Part shown: positions 17,669-26,635 of the stretch, piece after piece
How the letters are laid out: the number at the start of each line of letters is the position of its first letter
How positions within the stretch are numbered: position 1 is the first letter of the stretch
Assembly (NCBI RefSeq): GCF_029945925.1
Contig: NZ_JAQSDN010000007.1
Coordinates: forward strand, 1-64,000
DNA: 64,000 bases
Reading direction: 5' to 3'
DNA from: Polaromonas sp.
Lineage (GTDB): Bacteria > Pseudomonadota > Gammaproteobacteria > Burkholderiales > Burkholderiaceae_C
Program-made: the position numbers and the translations under genes
The notes under the pieces: model-generated
Told to the model about the DNA's origin: nothing
Seen by the model: the letters and a program-made list of their open reading frames with translations, nothing else
Database searches by the model: none

Positions 17669-17735
17669 GTCATCCTGAATGGCATTATGAAGGAATAAAT
17701 GTCATCGTCAAGTGTTTTTTATCATTCTGAATGAT
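17669..17735. promoter_or_regulatory. Paired palindromic operators between xis and the Xre gene
   Basis: A perfect palindrome ATCATTC-T-GAATGAT (17721-17735) is followed 52 bp upstream by a related copy GTCATCCTGAATGGC (17669-17683), identical at 11 of 15 positions. The spacing is about five helical turns. They lie in the AT-rich intergenic region between divergent genes, as expected for binding of the Xre-type repressor. The region also holds TTTTTT runs that could be promoter elements. Confidence 0.55.
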
Positions 17736-17755
17736 ATTTATTCGTGGAGCGTGTC

Positions 17756-17971
17756 TTGATCAAATGCCACTTGTCCCGCCTGATGGGGGAGCGAAAGCTC
17801 AAAATCAGCGACGTGGCGCGCGACACGGGGCTTCACCGGAACACCATCACGCTCCTGTATCAAGAGACCGCAACGCGCGTCGACCTTGAGGCTATCAACT
17901 CCCTATGCAAATACTTTGATGTCAGCGTAGGGCAACTATTTGAGTTCCACGAGGAATCGTCGCCATCGTAG
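17756..17971 (+). CDS. Xre-family (Cro/CI-type) HTH regulator of the integrative module
   Basis: The 71-residue protein reads LIKCHLSRLMGERKLKISDVARDTGLHRNTITLLYQETATRVDLEAINSLCKYFDVSVGQLF, a clean Xre/Cro HTH covering the whole length. I chose the TTG start at 17756 because GGAG lies 7 bases upstream and the family usually starts with xIKCHLS or xIRCHLS; the GTG at 17744 is the other candidate. It is divergent to xis-int and the paired operators lie between them, so it probably represses both directions. Confidence 0.75.
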   Translation: MIKCHLSRLMGERKLKISDVARDTGLHRNTITLLYQETATRVDLEAINSLCKYFDVSVGQLFEFHEESSPS

Positions 17972-18399
17972 CTAGACAAGTGGCTTGACGCTTGCCAGTT
18001 CCAGCAGTGGCAAGTCAAAGTCGTGGGCGATGAGGCCAGGCATTACTAGAAGGCGGCAAACGTTCGTCAATTGGGAGGTCAATTTTGGAATGCCTACGAT
18101 TGAACAGCCCCATCTTGGAACACGACAGGTACCTCCGAATAAATCAGGGCGTATGTTCTCCCCATAAGGGCGGCTATGCGCTTATGTCCTATCCGTTCTT
18201 TTCCAGTGACGAACCATCACTTGCTTGGTGGGCATACAAGTGCGAAGCGGCTTCCATCATGTCTCTCCTCTAAATGGAGGAGAAGCAGGGGAAATCGCTG
18301 CTTGGCAGGATCTCAAATATTGTTCAGTTACTTAAGCCGACTGTTACAGTGTGAAACAGATAACGCCGGGTCGGAAAGCACACAGGGAGACTGCGCAAT
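17972..18399. other. 428-bp gap with a long inverted repeat just after the Xre gene
   Basis: A near-perfect hairpin with arms at 17984-17997 and 18008-18020 (CTTGACGCTTGCCA against TGGCAAGTCAAAG) sits 12 bp beyond the Xre stop. There is no T-run, so it is not a typical terminator. The rest holds no recognisable gene; the last part is the upstream region of the large helicase gene. No clear SD precedes its ATG. Confidence 0.45.
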
Positions 18400-21300
18400 A
18401 TGGAAACGGAAAGTGCAACTGCCCCCACTTTAGAAAATTGCACGCCTGCAGGGATCGCTGTTGAGATTGAAGCGGATGCAACGCTTGGATATGCATCGAT
18501 CCAGAATTCTGTCCCAGTCGTTCGCTCACTGCGCATCACAAATCATGGGCCCGATTCCATTGAGAACCTAGACGTCCTGATCAGCTGCAATCCAGGATTT
18601 TCAGAAGGCACAAAACTCCGGTTTGAACGGTTGGGTGTTGGTGAGACACGGCACATCTCTCCAATCGAGCTTCAACCAAACCATTCGTATCTGGCTGACC
18701 TCCAAGAGTCCTTCGCTGCTTCCATCAAGCTCTCGGTCCAGGCCGGGGGAGTCGAGATCGCATCCCGATCCCGGAATATCGAAGTGCTGGCTTATGACCA
18801 GTGGGCGGGCACTCGTGCGCTACCAGAATTGCTGGCAGCGTTTTGCATGCCCAACAATCCTGCTGTTGACGTTCTACTGGGCAAGGCTTCCAGGCTTTTG
18901 CGCTCGCAGCACAACGAATTGTCGATGGATGGGTACCAGTCCAAAAGCCGGGACGTGGTCTGGAAACAGGTGTCGGCCATCTACAGCACTATTTCCGCCG
19001 AAAACCTTCAGTATGCAGAACCCCCCGCATCCTTTGGATCGGGCGGCCAGAAGATCCGGACTGCCGATCGCATATTGGATGGCCGAGTAGCCACATGTCT
19101 GGACTTGACAATGTTGTTCTGTTCCTGCTTGGAGCAGGCGGGCTTGCGACCAGTAGTGCTGTTCAAAGAAGGCCACGCCTGGGTCGGGGTATGGCTGCAT
19201 TCGGCACGCTTTCCTGATCCTTTGTTGGACGACGTTCAGGCAGTTCGTAAACGGGTAGCCACCGGAGAGTTTTTGGTTTTTGAAACCACGGGGGTGGCCT
19301 TGCACCATAGCCGGCGTCTGTCGCTGCGTATTGCCCTTGAGCGTGGGCAAGAGCACCTTCAGGAAAAAGACACTTTCCGGTATGCAATCGATATCCACCG
19401 GGCCCGGGAAGTACAAATCAAGCCTTTGCCCTCGCGCTCCAACATCAGCAAACTAATTCCTGCGGATAATTCGGAAGAGCCGAGCGGGATTGAACCCACC
19501 CCGTTCCTTCCTGCACTCGATCTGGAATTCCTCGCGCCAATCGAGGTTGCGGCGGACGACACGCCGGAGGGGCGCCTTTCCAACTGGAAATCCAAACTCC
19601 TAGATCTGACGCTTCGCAACCGGCTCCTGAATTTCAAGCCCACCAAATCCACACTTCAGATCATTGCCCCTGATCTGGGCCGCATGGAAGACGCGCTTGC
19701 CGACGACGCTGAATTCCGGATTCGTCCCCTGCCTGCCATCATGGAAGGCAACGACCCTCGCTCTGGACAGGTTCATGCAAACCGTACGAGTCGTGCTCCC
19801 TTGGATGACATGGCCCTCGAGGCGCTGGCCAATAACGAACTCCTGGCGAACGTTGGACAGGATGCTCTGGATGGAAATCTTCTGACCATCTTCAGTGCTG
19901 CCCGGACTGGGCTAGAAGAAGGCGGCGCCAACACACTGTTCTTGGCCCTTGGGCTGCTGGAATGGACGGAAGCAGAAAATTCGGAATCTAAATATTTGGC
20001 ACCGCTATTGCTGATCCCCATTACTTTGGAGCGGCAGTCCGTGCGTTCCGGATTCCGGCTGCGCAGGCACGACGATGAAGCCATCGTCAATCCAACACTG
20101 CTACAGCTTTTGAAGACCAGCTTTGAACTGCGTGTCGGCGGCATGGAGGTCATTCCAACGGACGAAAAAGGCATCGACGTCAAAAAGGTCCTGCACTCTT
20201 TCCGACTTGCGGTACGGGACATCAAGAAATGGGAGGTGCTCGAACAGGCTCATCTGGGCATTTTCTCTTTCAAGAAGTACCTCATGTGGAAAGACCTGCA
20301 GGACCGCTCAGCCCAGCTCAAGAGCAACCGGGTGGTCAAACATTTGATTGAGAACTCGGGGCAAGCCTTCGCACGCGAACCCTATAGCGGTGAATTCGAC
20401 CGACTCGACGACACCCACCAACCCAGAGACATCCTCGCCCCATTGTTGGCGGACTCGTCGCAGCTAAAGGCTATTTGTGCCATTGATGCTGGTCAAGATT
20501 TGGTGCTACAAGGCCCCCCGGGAACGGGCAAAAGTCAGACAATCACCAACCTAATCGCGCACAACCTGGCCAAGGGAAAAACGGTACTGTTCGTGTCGGA
20601 GAAGATGGCCGCACTAGAAGTGGTTCATCGCCGGCTTAATGACATTGGACTGGGTCCGTTTTGTCTGGAACTCCATTCTTCCAAAGCCAAGAAGAGTGAC
20701 GTGATCCAGCAGTTAGGCAAGGCACTGGACATTGTCGGGGAACGCACGGCCAATGACTGGGATCGCGAGGCTGAGCGCCTCGGACATTTTCGGCAGGAAT
20801 TGAATGGCCTAGTGGGAGCGCTTCACAAGGTCTATCCCAATGGATTGACCGCCTTCTCGGCAATTGGTGTATGCATCCAGTCTTCGGAGAGGGCCCCCTC
20901 TCCCATGCCCTGGCCTGACGCTTTTACTCACTCTCAGGAACAGCTGGACGGGCTGCGTGAAACGTCCAGGCGCATATGCGCCATGGCGCAGGATCTTGGC
21001 CCCCTGAGTGGACACCCCCTTGCCGCGATCGGGAAAACGGAGTGGTCACCGAATTGGGTTGCCGAACTGGGCGCCGCGTCCAAACTTCTAGATGAGGCCA
21101 TTCGGGTCTTCATCGAGAAGTCAGCGGCCGTTGGCGACTTCATCAAGCATCCAGCTGTCGGGCTGAGTCTGGAAGACTATGCTGCCTTGGACGAACTGGC
21201 AGATGTGCTGCTGGCCGCCCCGAAAGTCCCGGAGGGCCTTGCCCGACAAGCCCACGACACACGGGTCAGAGCCATGGTCCAGTCCCTTGCCAAACACGGA

Positions 21301-24300
21301 GTTACCCGTGGCGCACACTGGGTGAAGGTCGGAGCGGGCTGGACGCCGCAACTGTCAAAACTGAACGCCACTGAGCTCAAGTCCCAATGGACCGAGGCTC
21401 AGGTGACATGGTGGCCGAAATCCTGGCTCGCCAAACGCGCTTTCTCGGGAAGGTTGATGCGCTTCAGGGCGGACAGCAGCCGACCTGTACCGCAGCAAAT
21501 CGATGGAATGATTGAGGCCTTGGCCGACGTCAACGATGAAGACCAGGTACTGCTTACCATGCACGCCGAGGCCGAGTCGGTGCTGCAGGGAGCCTATAAC
21601 GGAATCCAGACCGACTGGTCAATTCTCACGCTGCACGAACAATGGGCTCAGGCCTTCACCAATGCCGTCACCCGCGTTGCGGGTGTGGATCCGCAAGCCG
21701 TCAATACGCTGCGACTGCATCTTCAGCCACTGGTCAGTGACAACCGTGCGCACTTGGCACCTTCGGGCCCCGTCGGACGGTCACTACTGGCGTACAGGGA
21801 TGCCTGGCGCGACCTTCGCCAGAAGATGGACGTCTTGGACACGCGAGCCCAGCCTGTCGCACCACTTGCAGGGCCTGCTGGAGCGAATGCCGCCTTGGCA
21901 CGTATCCAAGGGGTACTTACGGGATGGAGCCTGGCCGGGCAAAAGCTAAGGCCTTGGTGCTTGTGGCGCAACGTGCGAGACACAGCCATCTCTCTGGGGC
22001 TGCAAGGCCTGGTAGCTGATCTCGAGACGGGCGTGATCGACCTTGCCAATGTCGAGACGCATTTCGACTTCAGCTACTGCGACTGGTGGCTTAAGAAGAT
22101 CCTCGATATCGACCCACTGCTGCGCAGCTTCCACAGCGCAGACCATGAACGGAAAATCCGGGAATTTCGCGAATCGGATACCCGATTCCAGAAACTCACC
22201 GAAAAATATATTGCCGCCACCCTCTCCGGACGGATTCCAACGGCCAGTGGGGCGATGGTGGGTGCGGACAGCGAACTCGGACGGCTGCGTCGGGAATTGC
22301 AGAAGCAGCGCAAGCACCTCCCGGTGCGCCAACTGGTGCAGGGACTGCCAACTCTTCTACCCAAACTCAAGCCCTGTCTGCTCATGTCGCCGCTTTCGGT
22401 GGCCCAGTACCTGGATGCCGGCTACGCACCGTTTGACCTGGTGGTCTTTGACGAAGCTTCACAGATTCCGGTCTGGGACGCCGTTGGCGCAATTGCGCGT
22501 GGCAAGCAACTTGCCGTAGTCGGCGACCCGAAGCAGCTGCCGCCTACGAATTTCTTCAACAAATCCACGGATTCGGAAGGTAGAGGCGACGAACAGGTGG
22601 AAGACCTGGAGAGCATTCTTGACGAATGCCTAGGTGCGGGAATGAACCGGCTGAGCCTACAGTGGCACTACCGTAGCCGCCATGAAAGCCTGATCACCTT
22701 CAGCAATGTCCACTATTACGATTCATGCCTGGTCACGTTCCCGTCGCCAGTCACTGACGACGTAGCGGTGAAATTTGAGCGAGTCAACGGCATCTACGAC
22801 CGCGGGGCAACACGTACTAACCGGATAGAGGCGGAGGCCATCGTCAAGGGTATTGAGCAGCACTACCTGACCCCATCGAAGTCCCACCTGACGCTTGGCG
22901 TCGTCACCTTCAATCAGCCGCAGCAGGCACTGATTGAGACGCTTCTCGACGCACGCCGCCGCTCGAGCCAGGCGTTGGACCGTGCGATTGCCGGCCGCCC
23001 CCAAGAGCCACTGTTCATCAAAAACCTCGAAAATGTCCAAGGTGACGAGCGCGACGTAATCTTCTTCTCCATCACTTTCGGGCCCGACGCAACCGGCAAG
23101 ACAACGATGAACTTCGGCCCCCTCAATGGGGAAGGTGGTCATCGCCGGCTCAATGTGGCCATTTCTCGCGCACGCGAAGCCGTCGTTATTTACAGCTCGC
23201 TGATGCCGGAGCAAATTGAACTGTCCAGAGTCAGGGCAATTGGTGTCCGCGATCTGAAGCACTACCTGGAATTTGCCATCAAAGGGCCGCGTGCGCTGGT
23301 CGAGCAGAGCGCGCCCACGGGCCTTGAACCGGACAGCCCGTTCGAGACAGCCGTGATCCGGATCCTGAGAAACCACAATTGGGAAGTCCACCCGCAGGTC
23401 GGATGCTCAGGCTATCGGATTGACATCGGGGTAGTAGATCCCCGGGCACCTGGCCGCTACTTGATTGGAATCGAGTGTGATGGACGCACCTACCACTCCG
23501 GCGCTACCGCACGTGATCGTGATCGCCTTCGGCAACACATCCTGGAAAAGCTGGGATGGCGCATTCACCGCATCTGGTCAACCGATTGGTGGCTAAACCC
23601 GGAGGAAGAGGCCAAGAAAATCCTTGCGCGCCTTCAAGCTCTCCTGAAGGACGAAGAGGCTGTCGAGGAAGCCCCTCCGGTTGACCTTCCGCCTGGGGAC
23701 ATGGCGCAGAAAGTCTCCCCGGAATTTGAAGCCGAGGTAGTCGAGAACACCCAGCCAAGCATCCCCGTCTACACCTCCGTCGACTTGAGCCCGGGTAGCC
23801 CGGATTTGTTTTACGACTATAAAGTCGCGTCGCAGCTAGCGGCACAACTCGCAGACATCATTGAGATAGAGGGGCCTGTTTCCGAAGCCGTCTTGTTCAG
23901 GAAAGTGGCGCGGGCTTGGGGCTTGAGTCGGACTGGACAACGGATAGTGCGCCGCCTGTCGGCTCTGGCACCGAGTACAGCCCGCAAAACTGAAGAGGGC
24001 GAGAACGTCTTTTACTGGCCGAAAGCGGTCCAGCCCGGCTCGATGACCTATTTCCGGATAGCAGACGACACCGATGGCTCGAAGAGACACATAGACGAAG
24101 TATGCATAGAAGAGCTTTCAGCCCTCGTTTTGCACGTGCTGCATCAAACGGGGAACTCGTCCCGTCTGGATGTGGCCAGGTCCGTTTGCCGGTCAATAGG
24201 CATGGCAGTCTCGACATCGTCAGCAATGGAGCGAGCCGTGCTGGCCGTAGAGACCCTCAAAACACAACAAAAAATTAATGAGTCCGAGGGCTACATACGT

Positions 24301-24312
24301 CTTCAGGCCTAA
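18400..24312 (+). CDS. Large multidomain defence-type protein: transglutaminase-like, DUF4011, SF1 helicase, nuclease, DUF3320
   Basis: The 1970-residue protein has several modules. Residues about 30-130 look like an Ig-like beta domain. Residues about 215-270 look like a transglutaminase-type fold (GRVATCLDLTMLFCSCLEQAGL, EGHAWVGVWL: the Cys and His of a Cys-His-Asp site). Residues about 390-430 carry the DUF4011 motif SNWKSKLLDLTLRNRLLNF. The SF1 helicase core has Walker A GPPGTGKSQT (705-714), Walker B VFDEASQIP (1349-1357), GDPKQLPPTNF (about 1375), WHYRSRHESL and the late motif VQGDERDVIFFSITFG (about 1546). A restriction-endonuclease-fold segment follows (about 1646-1735: SPFETAVIRIL, YRIDIGVVD, IGIECDGRTYH). 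The C-terminal 140 residues match DUF3320. Proteins with this order occur in phage-defence islands. The next gene starts 36 bp later. Confidence 0.85.
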   Translation: METESATAPTLENCTPAGIAVEIEADATLGYASIQNSVPVVRSLRITNHGPDSIENLDVLISCNPGFSEGTKLRFERLGVGETRHISPIELQPNHSYLADLQESFAASIKLSVQAGGVEIASRSRNIEVLAYDQWAGTRALPELLAAFCMPNNPAVDVLLGKASRLLRSQHNELSMDGYQSKSRDVVWKQVSAIYSTISAENLQYAEPPASFGSGGQKIRTADRILDGRVATCLDLTMLFCSCLEQAGLRPVVLFKEGHAWVGVWLHSARFPDPLLDDVQAVRKRVATGEFLVFETTGVALHHSRRLSLRIALERGQEHLQEKDTFRYAIDIHRAREVQIKPLPSRSNISKLIPADNSEEPSGIEPTPFLPALDLEFLAPIEVAADDTPEGRLSNWKSKLLDLTLRNRLLNFKPTKSTLQIIAPDLGRMEDALADDAEFRIRPLPAIMEGNDPRSGQVHANRTSRAPLDDMALEALANNELLANVGQDALDGNLLTIFSAARTGLEEGGANTLFLALGLLEWTEAENSESKYLAPLLLIPITLERQSVRSGFRLRRHDDEAIVNPTLLQLLKTSFELRVGGMEVIPTDEKGIDVKKVLHSFRLAVRDIKKWEVLEQAHLGIFSFKKYLMWKDLQDRSAQLKSNRVVKHLIENSGQAFAREPYSGEFDRLDDTHQPRDILAPLLADSSQLKAICAIDAGQDLVLQGPPGTGKSQTITNLIAHNLAKGKTVLFVSEKMAALEVVHRRLNDIGLGPFCLELHSSKAKKSDVIQQLGKALDIVGERTANDWDREAERLGHFRQELNGLVGALHKVYPNGLTAFSAIGVCIQSSERAPSPMPWPDAFTHSQEQLDGLRETSRRICAMAQDLGPLSGHPLAAIGKTEWSPNWVAELGAASKLLDEAIRVFIEKSAAVGDFIKHPAVGLSLEDYAALDELADVLLAAPKVPEGLARQAHDTRVRAMVQSLAKHGVTRGAHWVKVGAGWTPQLSKLNATELKSQWTEAQVTWWPKSWLAKRAFSGRLMRFRADSSRPVPQQIDGMIEALADVNDEDQVLLTMHAEAESVLQGAYNGIQTDWSILTLHEQWAQAFTNAVTRVAGVDPQAVNTLRLHLQPLVSDNRAHLAPSGPVGRSLLAYRDAWRDLRQKMDVLDTRAQPVAPLAGPAGANAALARIQGVLTGWSLAGQKLRPWCLWRNVRDTAISLGLQGLVADLETGVIDLANVETHFDFSYCDWWLKKILDIDPLLRSFHSADHERKIREFRESDTRFQKLTEKYIAATLSGRIPTASGAMVGADSELGRLRRELQKQRKHLPVRQLVQGLPTLLPKLKPCLLMSPLSVAQYLDAGYAPFDLVVFDEASQIPVWDAVGAIARGKQLAVVGDPKQLPPTNFFNKSTDSEGRGDEQVEDLESILDECLGAGMNRLSLQWHYRSRHESLITFSNVHYYDSCLVTFPSPVTDDVAVKFERVNGIYDRGATRTNRIEAEAIVKGIEQHYLTPSKSHLTLGVVTFNQPQQALIETLLDARRRSSQALDRAIAGRPQEPLFIKNLENVQGDERDVIFFSITFGPDATGKTTMNFGPLNGEGGHRRLNVAISRAREAVVIYSSLMPEQIELSRVRAIGVRDLKHYLEFAIKGPRALVEQSAPTGLEPDSPFETAVIRILRNHNWEVHPQVGCSGYRIDIGVVDPRAPGRYLIGIECDGRTYHSGATARDRDRLRQHILEKLGWRIHRIWSTDWWLNPEEEAKKILARLQALLKDEEAVEEAPPVDLPPGDMAQKVSPEFEAEVVENTQPSIPVYTSVDLSPGSPDLFYDYKVASQLAAQLADIIEIEGPVSEAVLFRKVARAWGLSRTGQRIVRRLSALAPSTARKTEEGENVFYWPKAVQPGSMTYFRIADDTDGSKRHIDEVCIEELSALVLHVLHQTGNSSRLDVARSVCRSIGMAVSTSSAMERAVLAVETLKTQQKINESEGYIRLQA

Positions 24313-24348
24313 GGTCACCAGTAGAAAAAGTACGGGGAAGCAGAGCAT

Positions 24349-25449
24349 ATGGGAGTGTCATTCGCTAAAAGCGTCCGGTTCGGTGCAGTTCGGTTCAATT
24401 TTTCCGGAAGCGGCATTGGAATGTCCGTCGGCATTCCTGGGCTGCGCATAGGCACCGGTCCAAGGGGTGCCTACATTGCGGGCGGAGCCGGGGGATTTCG
24501 CTACCGCAAGAGCCTGAGCGGCGGAATCACGCCCGCCGTCAGCCTGACCCAGCCTGCACGCATGCCAAACCCGTATCTGGACGCGGCGCCGCAACCCAAC
24601 GTCGTCGCAACGGTCGCCCATGAAGCAAAGAGCCTACTCGAGCTGACGGACTCGACAAGCGACGCGCTGATTCAGTCGATGAATGAACAGCGCCAGAAGG
24701 TGTCAGTCTGGCCCTTTGCAGCTATTGCCCTGGTCTTCCTGCTCGGCATGCTCAAGGACACCAGCAAGAGCTGGCCGGAATTCGTGATGCCCGTTCTGAT
24801 GATCCTGGGTATTGCATTTGTAGTCTGGCTATATTGGCGGGACAAGATGCGAAAGCTGACGGTCCTGTTCTTTGAACCGGATACGGCGACCAGCGCTCAC
24901 TTCGAGGCGATCACAGCCGGCGTCGAATCTGCCGCGAGTTCGCGCAGACTTCAGGCTGTGGCTGCCACGTCTACCTACGCTGACAAGAAATACTCAGCCG
25001 GCGCATCGAGTGGGCTGAAGCTGACCAATGCGAGCTGTGTTCTCGGTCAAGCGCCGGGTGTCGTTGCGAACGTCGCGGTTCCTGTCCTGCAGGCGACGAA
25101 AACAACGCTCGCCTTTTATCCCGACCGGATTCTAGCTTTCCAGGGCAAGACCGTGGGTGCCATTGACTATGCCGACCTGGACGTCCGAAATTCGCCCGTC
25201 ACCTTTGTGGAAAGTGGATCGGTTCCATCCGATGCGACGGTGACTGGGAAGACTTGGCAGTACGTGAATAAGAAAGGCGGTCCAGACCGCCGTTTCAAGA
25301 ACAACCGGGAAATGCCTCTGTGCCGGTACAACGAGCTGCGACTGACCACCGCCCGAGGTCTGGACATCTACCTGATGTGCTCACGGGATGGTGGATTTGA
25401 CGAGTTCGTCCGTGTTCTTCGAGAGCGCAAGACCGACCCAAGCCTCTAG
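24349..25449 (+). CDS. DUF4236-domain membrane protein
   Basis: The 366-residue protein opens with GVSFAKSVRFGAVRFNFSGSGIGMSVGIPGLRIGTGPRGAYIAGGAGGFRYRKSL, the DUF4236 signature of Gly-rich short beta repeats. Two transmembrane helices follow at about residues 118-136 and 143-161 (WPFAAIALVFLLGML, FVMPVLMILGIAFVVWLYW). The rest, about 200 residues, is soluble and lies in the cytoplasm or outside depending on topology. Function is unknown for the family. It lies between the helicase-nuclease and the K+ channel with gaps of 36 and 23 bp, so the three are likely one operon. GGGGAAGCAGAG precedes the ATG. Confidence 0.75.
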   Translation: MGVSFAKSVRFGAVRFNFSGSGIGMSVGIPGLRIGTGPRGAYIAGGAGGFRYRKSLSGGITPAVSLTQPARMPNPYLDAAPQPNVVATVAHEAKSLLELTDSTSDALIQSMNEQRQKVSVWPFAAIALVFLLGMLKDTSKSWPEFVMPVLMILGIAFVVWLYWRDKMRKLTVLFFEPDTATSAHFEAITAGVESAASSRRLQAVAATSTYADKKYSAGASSGLKLTNASCVLGQAPGVVANVAVPVLQATKTTLAFYPDRILAFQGKTVGAIDYADLDVRNSPVTFVESGSVPSDATVTGKTWQYVNKKGGPDRRFKNNREMPLCRYNELRLTTARGLDIYLMCSRDGGFDEFVRVLRERKTDPSL

Positions 25450-25472
25450 GCAGCGTACTGAGGGGAAAGTCA

Positions 25473-26285
25473 ATGAACAACAATTTCAAGCAGCGACTAT
25501 TTCATATCCTACATAAACCCTCGCGCCAGAACCCCTGGGCCAGGTACGTTAACTATTTACTGGCCGCATTGATCGTCTCCAATGCCTTGTTTGTGGCGGT
25601 CGAGACTGTTCCGTCTATAGGCCCGATCTACAAACCCTACTTCCTAGCATTTGAGGTCCTCTCGACGAGCATCTTCGCCATCGAATATCTGGCCAGACTG
25701 TGGGTCTGCGTTGAACAGGATCGGTACTCGCATCCCGTGTGGGGACGAATTAGGTATGCCTTAAGCTCTCTGGCCATACTCGACTTGATCGTCATCCTGA
25801 CCTTCTGGTCATCGGTAGACCTGCGGTTCCTTCGTGTGGCGCGAATGGTTCGTTTGCTTAAAGTCCTGAACATGGCGCATTTTGAGCAATCTCTGACGCG
25901 TGTCGGTGCTGCCCTCAGCAAGAGACGGGAACTGCTAATCGTCTCCGTGGTCATGATGGTTCTGTGCATCTATGCCTCCGCTGCCGTGCTCTACCAGGTT
26001 GAACACGGCGCGCAGCCTAAGGTGTTTTCCAGCATCCCCAATACTCTATGGTGGGCTATGACAACGCTCACGACTATCGGATACGGGGACATGATTCCAA
26101 TTACACCATTTGGCAAGGTCTGTGCCGGCTTGATTTCAGTCTTTGGCATCGGTGTGTTCGCGCTTCCTACCGCCGTTGTGACAGCTGCGATTGTCGAAGC
26201 GGGCACAACGGACACCCGCCCAACTACTTGCCAGCATTGCGGTAAAGACGTGTACGGAACGGAAACCGGTCATCTCGATACGTAG
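25473..26285 (+). CDS. Voltage-gated potassium channel (six-helix, Kv-type)
   Basis: The 270-residue protein has an S1-S6 layout. S4 is Arg-rich with the LRFLRVARMVRLLKVL pattern (about residues 115-130). The pore loop carries the K+ selectivity filter TTIGYGDMIP (about residues 201-210), and S6 follows (GLISVFGIGVFALPTAVVTAAIV). The short C-terminal tail contains CQHCGKDVY, a CxxC zinc-ribbon-like end not usual in small Kv channels. Known channels of this type pass K+ across the inner membrane. In this position, behind a DUF4236 and a helicase-nuclease gene, it may act as a membrane effector; that is inferred. Confidence 0.85.
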   Translation: MNNNFKQRLFHILHKPSRQNPWARYVNYLLAALIVSNALFVAVETVPSIGPIYKPYFLAFEVLSTSIFAIEYLARLWVCVEQDRYSHPVWGRIRYALSSLAILDLIVILTFWSSVDLRFLRVARMVRLLKVLNMAHFEQSLTRVGAALSKRRELLIVSVVMMVLCIYASAAVLYQVEHGAQPKVFSSIPNTLWWAMTTLTTIGYGDMIPITPFGKVCAGLISVFGIGVFALPTAVVTAAIVEAGTTDTRPTTCQHCGKDVYGTETGHLDT

Positions 26286-26288
26286 TGT

Positions 26289-26589
26289 CTTGAAGCGGTC
26301 GCTCTCGAGGAACTAAGGGTAGAGGCAGCGTCGGCCATTTTGGCGGCCGAAATTGGCGTCGCCCCGCGCGAGGACTTTCCCGAATGGCACTCCCACATAC
26401 AACTGCATGCCAGCTACTTTTCATCGTAGATCAAGGCGTTTAAGGCGACCTTTGGCGATCTTCTCGGCGATGCGCGACGAGGAGAAGGTGGCCGAATTCC
26501 TGATCGAGCTCGCGTTGAAGCGCGAGGCGATGAAGGAGCACGGCGAGTGGATCCGCGATTTCGAAGACACCATGGTAGCGTCGCCCTGA
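26289..26589 (+). pseudogene. ArdC-like antirestriction protein remnant (stop and frameshift)
   Basis: The frame from 26289 reads EELRVEAASAILAAEIGVAP and LHASYFSS, then a TAG where the family has a Trp (SSW-IK), then IKAFK. A shift to the next frame gives IFSAMRDEEKVAEF and KEHGEW..FE to a stop at 26589. These pieces match in order the C-terminal part of ArdC/DUF1738-type zincin-like antirestriction proteins (EEL.AE..AAFL, HA.YI.SWIKALK, IFSAA.....). The 5' part, with the HExxH site, is gone. It is a relic of plasmid or ICE DNA inside the island. Confidence 0.5.
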
Positions 26590-26635
26590 ATACACAGCCC
26601 TCAACTGGGACTTCTCGCCACCATGCGGCTAACGT

